From VMFW01 sp038058095 (lineage in GTDB: Bacteria > Patescibacteriota > Minisyncoccia > UBA6257 > 2-01-FULL-56-20), in the NCBI GenBank assembly GCA_038058095.1, contig JBBUBW010000036.1, positions 1-13,854 on the forward strand: DNA of 13,854 nt. The letters are read 5' to 3'. The stretch's first letter is position 1; each line of letters opens with the position of its first letter. Made by a program: the position numbers and the translations under genes. The notes beneath the pieces are model-generated. The model did no database searches. It was not told where the DNA came from and saw nothing but the letters and a program-made list of their open reading frames with translations. Of this stretch, positions 13,069 through 13,854 are shown piece by piece.

Positions 13069-13168
13069 CACTTTGGCCCTTCGACCGTGCTCATGGCAAG
13101 CAAGCTCCCGCCTTCGTCAAGATTTCGGCGAGCAGGCAGTGAGGGCACCAAGTTAAAAAACAGATCAC
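13069..13168. other. Intergenic tract after tRNA-Arg with GC-rich imperfect hairpin
   Basis: No gene is seen. The sequence ctcccgccttcgtcaagatttcggcgag forms ctc-gcc/ggc-gag with a 2-nt bulge, and cactttggccct near the start is loosely complementary to agggcaccaag near the end. A similar motif, CACTGCGCCCGTCCGAAG, occurs on the minus strand in the leader codons of the vWA gene (about 935-952). It looks like a dispersed CPR-style intergenic repeat. Confidence 0.35.
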
Positions 13169-13498
13169 ATGAAAATATTAATTTTTATGTTGGCGGCAGT
13201 GGTGATAGCGGTAATTTTTCTGTTTTCTGGTTTTGATAGTCTGAGAAAAGGAGTGCCCATCAAAAATTCAACTAGATCAGGAAGGGAGGGGTCCACTGTT
13301 ACGACAACCCTTAAAAATTCAAATGGCTATCTAAACCAGTTTATCTCGGAAGGAAACACATTAGAAAATAAACCGACAAGCAGTAAATCAAGTAACACCA
13401 GGGCTCGAGAAAGCAATAGCTTTATGCCTCCAAATTTTATAGGCCCAAGCGGTCCCCCGTCAGTCGTAGGACCATCAGGCCCGCCGCCGGGATACTAG
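13169..13498 (+). CDS. Small membrane-anchored or secreted protein with GPSGPP tail
   Basis: The 109-residue protein begins MKILIFMLAAVVIAVIFLFSGFDSLRKG: a lysine then a hydrophobic helix at about 3-21, a signal anchor or signal peptide. The rest is low-complexity, rich in S, T, N and G, and ends with two GPSGPP units and a terminal PPGY. The short Gly-x-Pro run is collagen-like but far too short for a triple helix. I recognise no family. It lies alone between two tRNA genes, with no Shine-Dalgarno and no clear promoter. The hydrophobic start followed by a polar tail and the absence of a competing frame favour a real gene, but this is not certain. Confidence 0.55.
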   Translation: MKILIFMLAAVVIAVIFLFSGFDSLRKGVPIKNSTRSGREGSTVTTTLKNSNGYLNQFISEGNTLENKPTSSKSSNTRARESNSFMPPNFIGPSGPPSVVGPSGPPPGY

Positions 13499-13505
13499 AC
13501 AAGCC

Positions 13506-13565
13506 AGAATCTAGAAAGTAGAATCTAGAAAGTAGAAATTATCTAACTACTAAGTTCTAGTTCTT
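13506..13565. repeat. 14-bp tandem repeat with inverted arm
   Basis: Two identical 14-mers, agaatctagaaagt, lie at 13506-13519 and 13520-13533, followed by agaaatt. The facing arm ctactaagttctag (13547-13560) pairs with ctagaaagtag to give 6+5 bp with a 3-nt bulge. The plan (tandem arm plus one degenerate inverted arm) is the same as that of the pilM-pilN repeat. It may end the 13169 transcript. Confidence 0.55.
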
Positions 13566-13572
13566 AAATTTC

Positions 13573-13643
13573 GCGGGTATCGTATAGTGGTAATATGCGA
13601 CCTTGCCAAGGTCGAGCCAGGGGTCCGATTCCCCTTACCCGCT
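13573..13643 (+). tRNA. tRNA-Gly (anticodon GCC)
   Basis: The 71-nt sequence folds as a cloverleaf: acceptor GCGGGTA/TACCCGC, D-stem GTAT/ATAT with one G-U, anticodon stem CGACC/GGTCG around TTGCCAA, T-stem AGGGG/CCCCT, discriminator T. The anticodon is GCC. The T-loop reads TCCGATT, with C at position 55 where U (pseudouridine) is almost universal. The 3' CCA is not fully encoded (CCG follows). Confidence 0.93.
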
Positions 13644-13645
13644 CC

Positions 13646-13781
13646 GGTTTATATCCTTTTGGAACCGCGGTCCTCTCTCTCCGGCGGAGAGAGTCCACTG
13701 CTTCTCAGCAACAAAACCCTATGCAAAAGCATCGGGTCCAAGCTTTTGTTACCTCCGAAAGCTTCCAAGAGGATATAAACC
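13646..13781 (+). ncRNA. 136-nt multi-stem structured element (possible ncRNA or MITE)
   Basis: The outer arms 13646-13664 and 13763-13781 are complementary over 19 bp with one U-G wobble that pairs only in plus-strand RNA. Inside are four more hairpins: ctctctcc/ggagagag (13675-13693, 3-nt loop), tgct/agca (13699-13710), acaaaa/ttttgt (13711-13749), and within the latter ccc-t-atgc/gcat-c-ggg with an AAAA loop (13717-13736). It begins 3 nt after tRNA-Gly. The bases TCC flank both ends, which could be a 3-bp target duplication, so a small non-autonomous mobile element is an alternative. Short open frames across it look incidental. I recognise no known RNA family. Confidence 0.5.
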
Positions 13782-13806
13782 TCCGTAATGGTTTAGTAGG
13801 CGTGTT

Positions 13807-13835
13807 TTGACGGAAAAGCGAAAAAGTCCTATAAT
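13807..13835 (+). promoter_or_regulatory. Near-consensus sigma-70 promoter at right edge
   Basis: A -35 TTGACG (13807-13812), a 17-nt spacer and a perfect -10 TATAAT (13830-13835) point rightward. Transcription would start near 13842, and the gene served lies beyond the window. It is the only promoter here with both hexamers close to consensus, which suits a highly expressed or stable-RNA transcript. Confidence 0.75.
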
Positions 13836-13854
13836 CACGTGGTTACTAAATCGC

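Noticed and set aside
13587..13810. Three short overlapping plus-strand frames starting inside tRNA-Gly
   Set aside because: They begin within the tRNA and run through the inverted-repeat element; no protein-like composition or start signal.

Overview
The window looks like a piece of a Candidate Phyla Radiation (Patescibacteria, Parcubacteria-like) chromosome. The basis is a complete inner-membrane type IV pilus (T4P) cluster with no secretin or outer-membrane lipoprotein in view, GC in the low-to-mid 40s by eye, very short intergenic gaps, start codons without Shine-Dalgarno sequences, heptanucleotide AACCTAA-type intergenic repeats, and tRNAs without an encoded CCA. TGA ends at least one gene and does not interrupt others, so the standard bacterial code (not the Gracilibacteria TGA=Gly code) fits. 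Taxonomy is an inference; no marker gene is present.

Positions 1-11420 are one minus-strand array. In transcription order it reads pilM, pilN, pilO, a 97-residue PilP-position membrane protein, pilB, pilT, then a structured leader, pilC, then an internal promoter, the major pilin, pilD, a GspH/FimT-like prepilin, a PilV-like prepilin, a PilW/PulJ-like prepilin, and a PilX-like/von Willebrand A protein cut by the left edge. PilM-N-O form the cytoplasmic/periplasmic ring, PilB and PilT power extension and retraction, PilC is the membrane platform, PilD cleaves the prepilins, and the minor prepilins plus the vWA protein are candidates for the pilus tip. comF, a DNA-uptake gene, diverges from pilM across a 155-bp intergenic region. 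Together they suggest a pilus for competence and/or attachment in a cell without an outer membrane.

Positions 12313-13854 (plus strand) hold a conserved-looking two-helix membrane protein of unknown role, a tRNA-Arg with anticodon GCG, a possible tRNA remnant, a small anchored protein with a GPSGPP-type tail, tRNA-Gly(GCC), a 136-bp structured element, and a near-consensus sigma-70 promoter pointing off the right edge.

The most unusual material is non-coding. Two related ~100-bp elements closed by perfect inverted repeats with the core CCAGCACC/GGTGCTGG sit upstream of pilM and pilC in the same orientation, and share an internal 12-mer. The pilC copy is followed by a second hairpin ending 2 nt before the start codon. 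A heptanucleotide repeat family occurs between pilM and pilN and also makes up the leader-peptide coding region of a prepilin, giving a possible slippage (phase-variation) locus. The pilM and major-pilin promoters share an 18-nt block with two differences.
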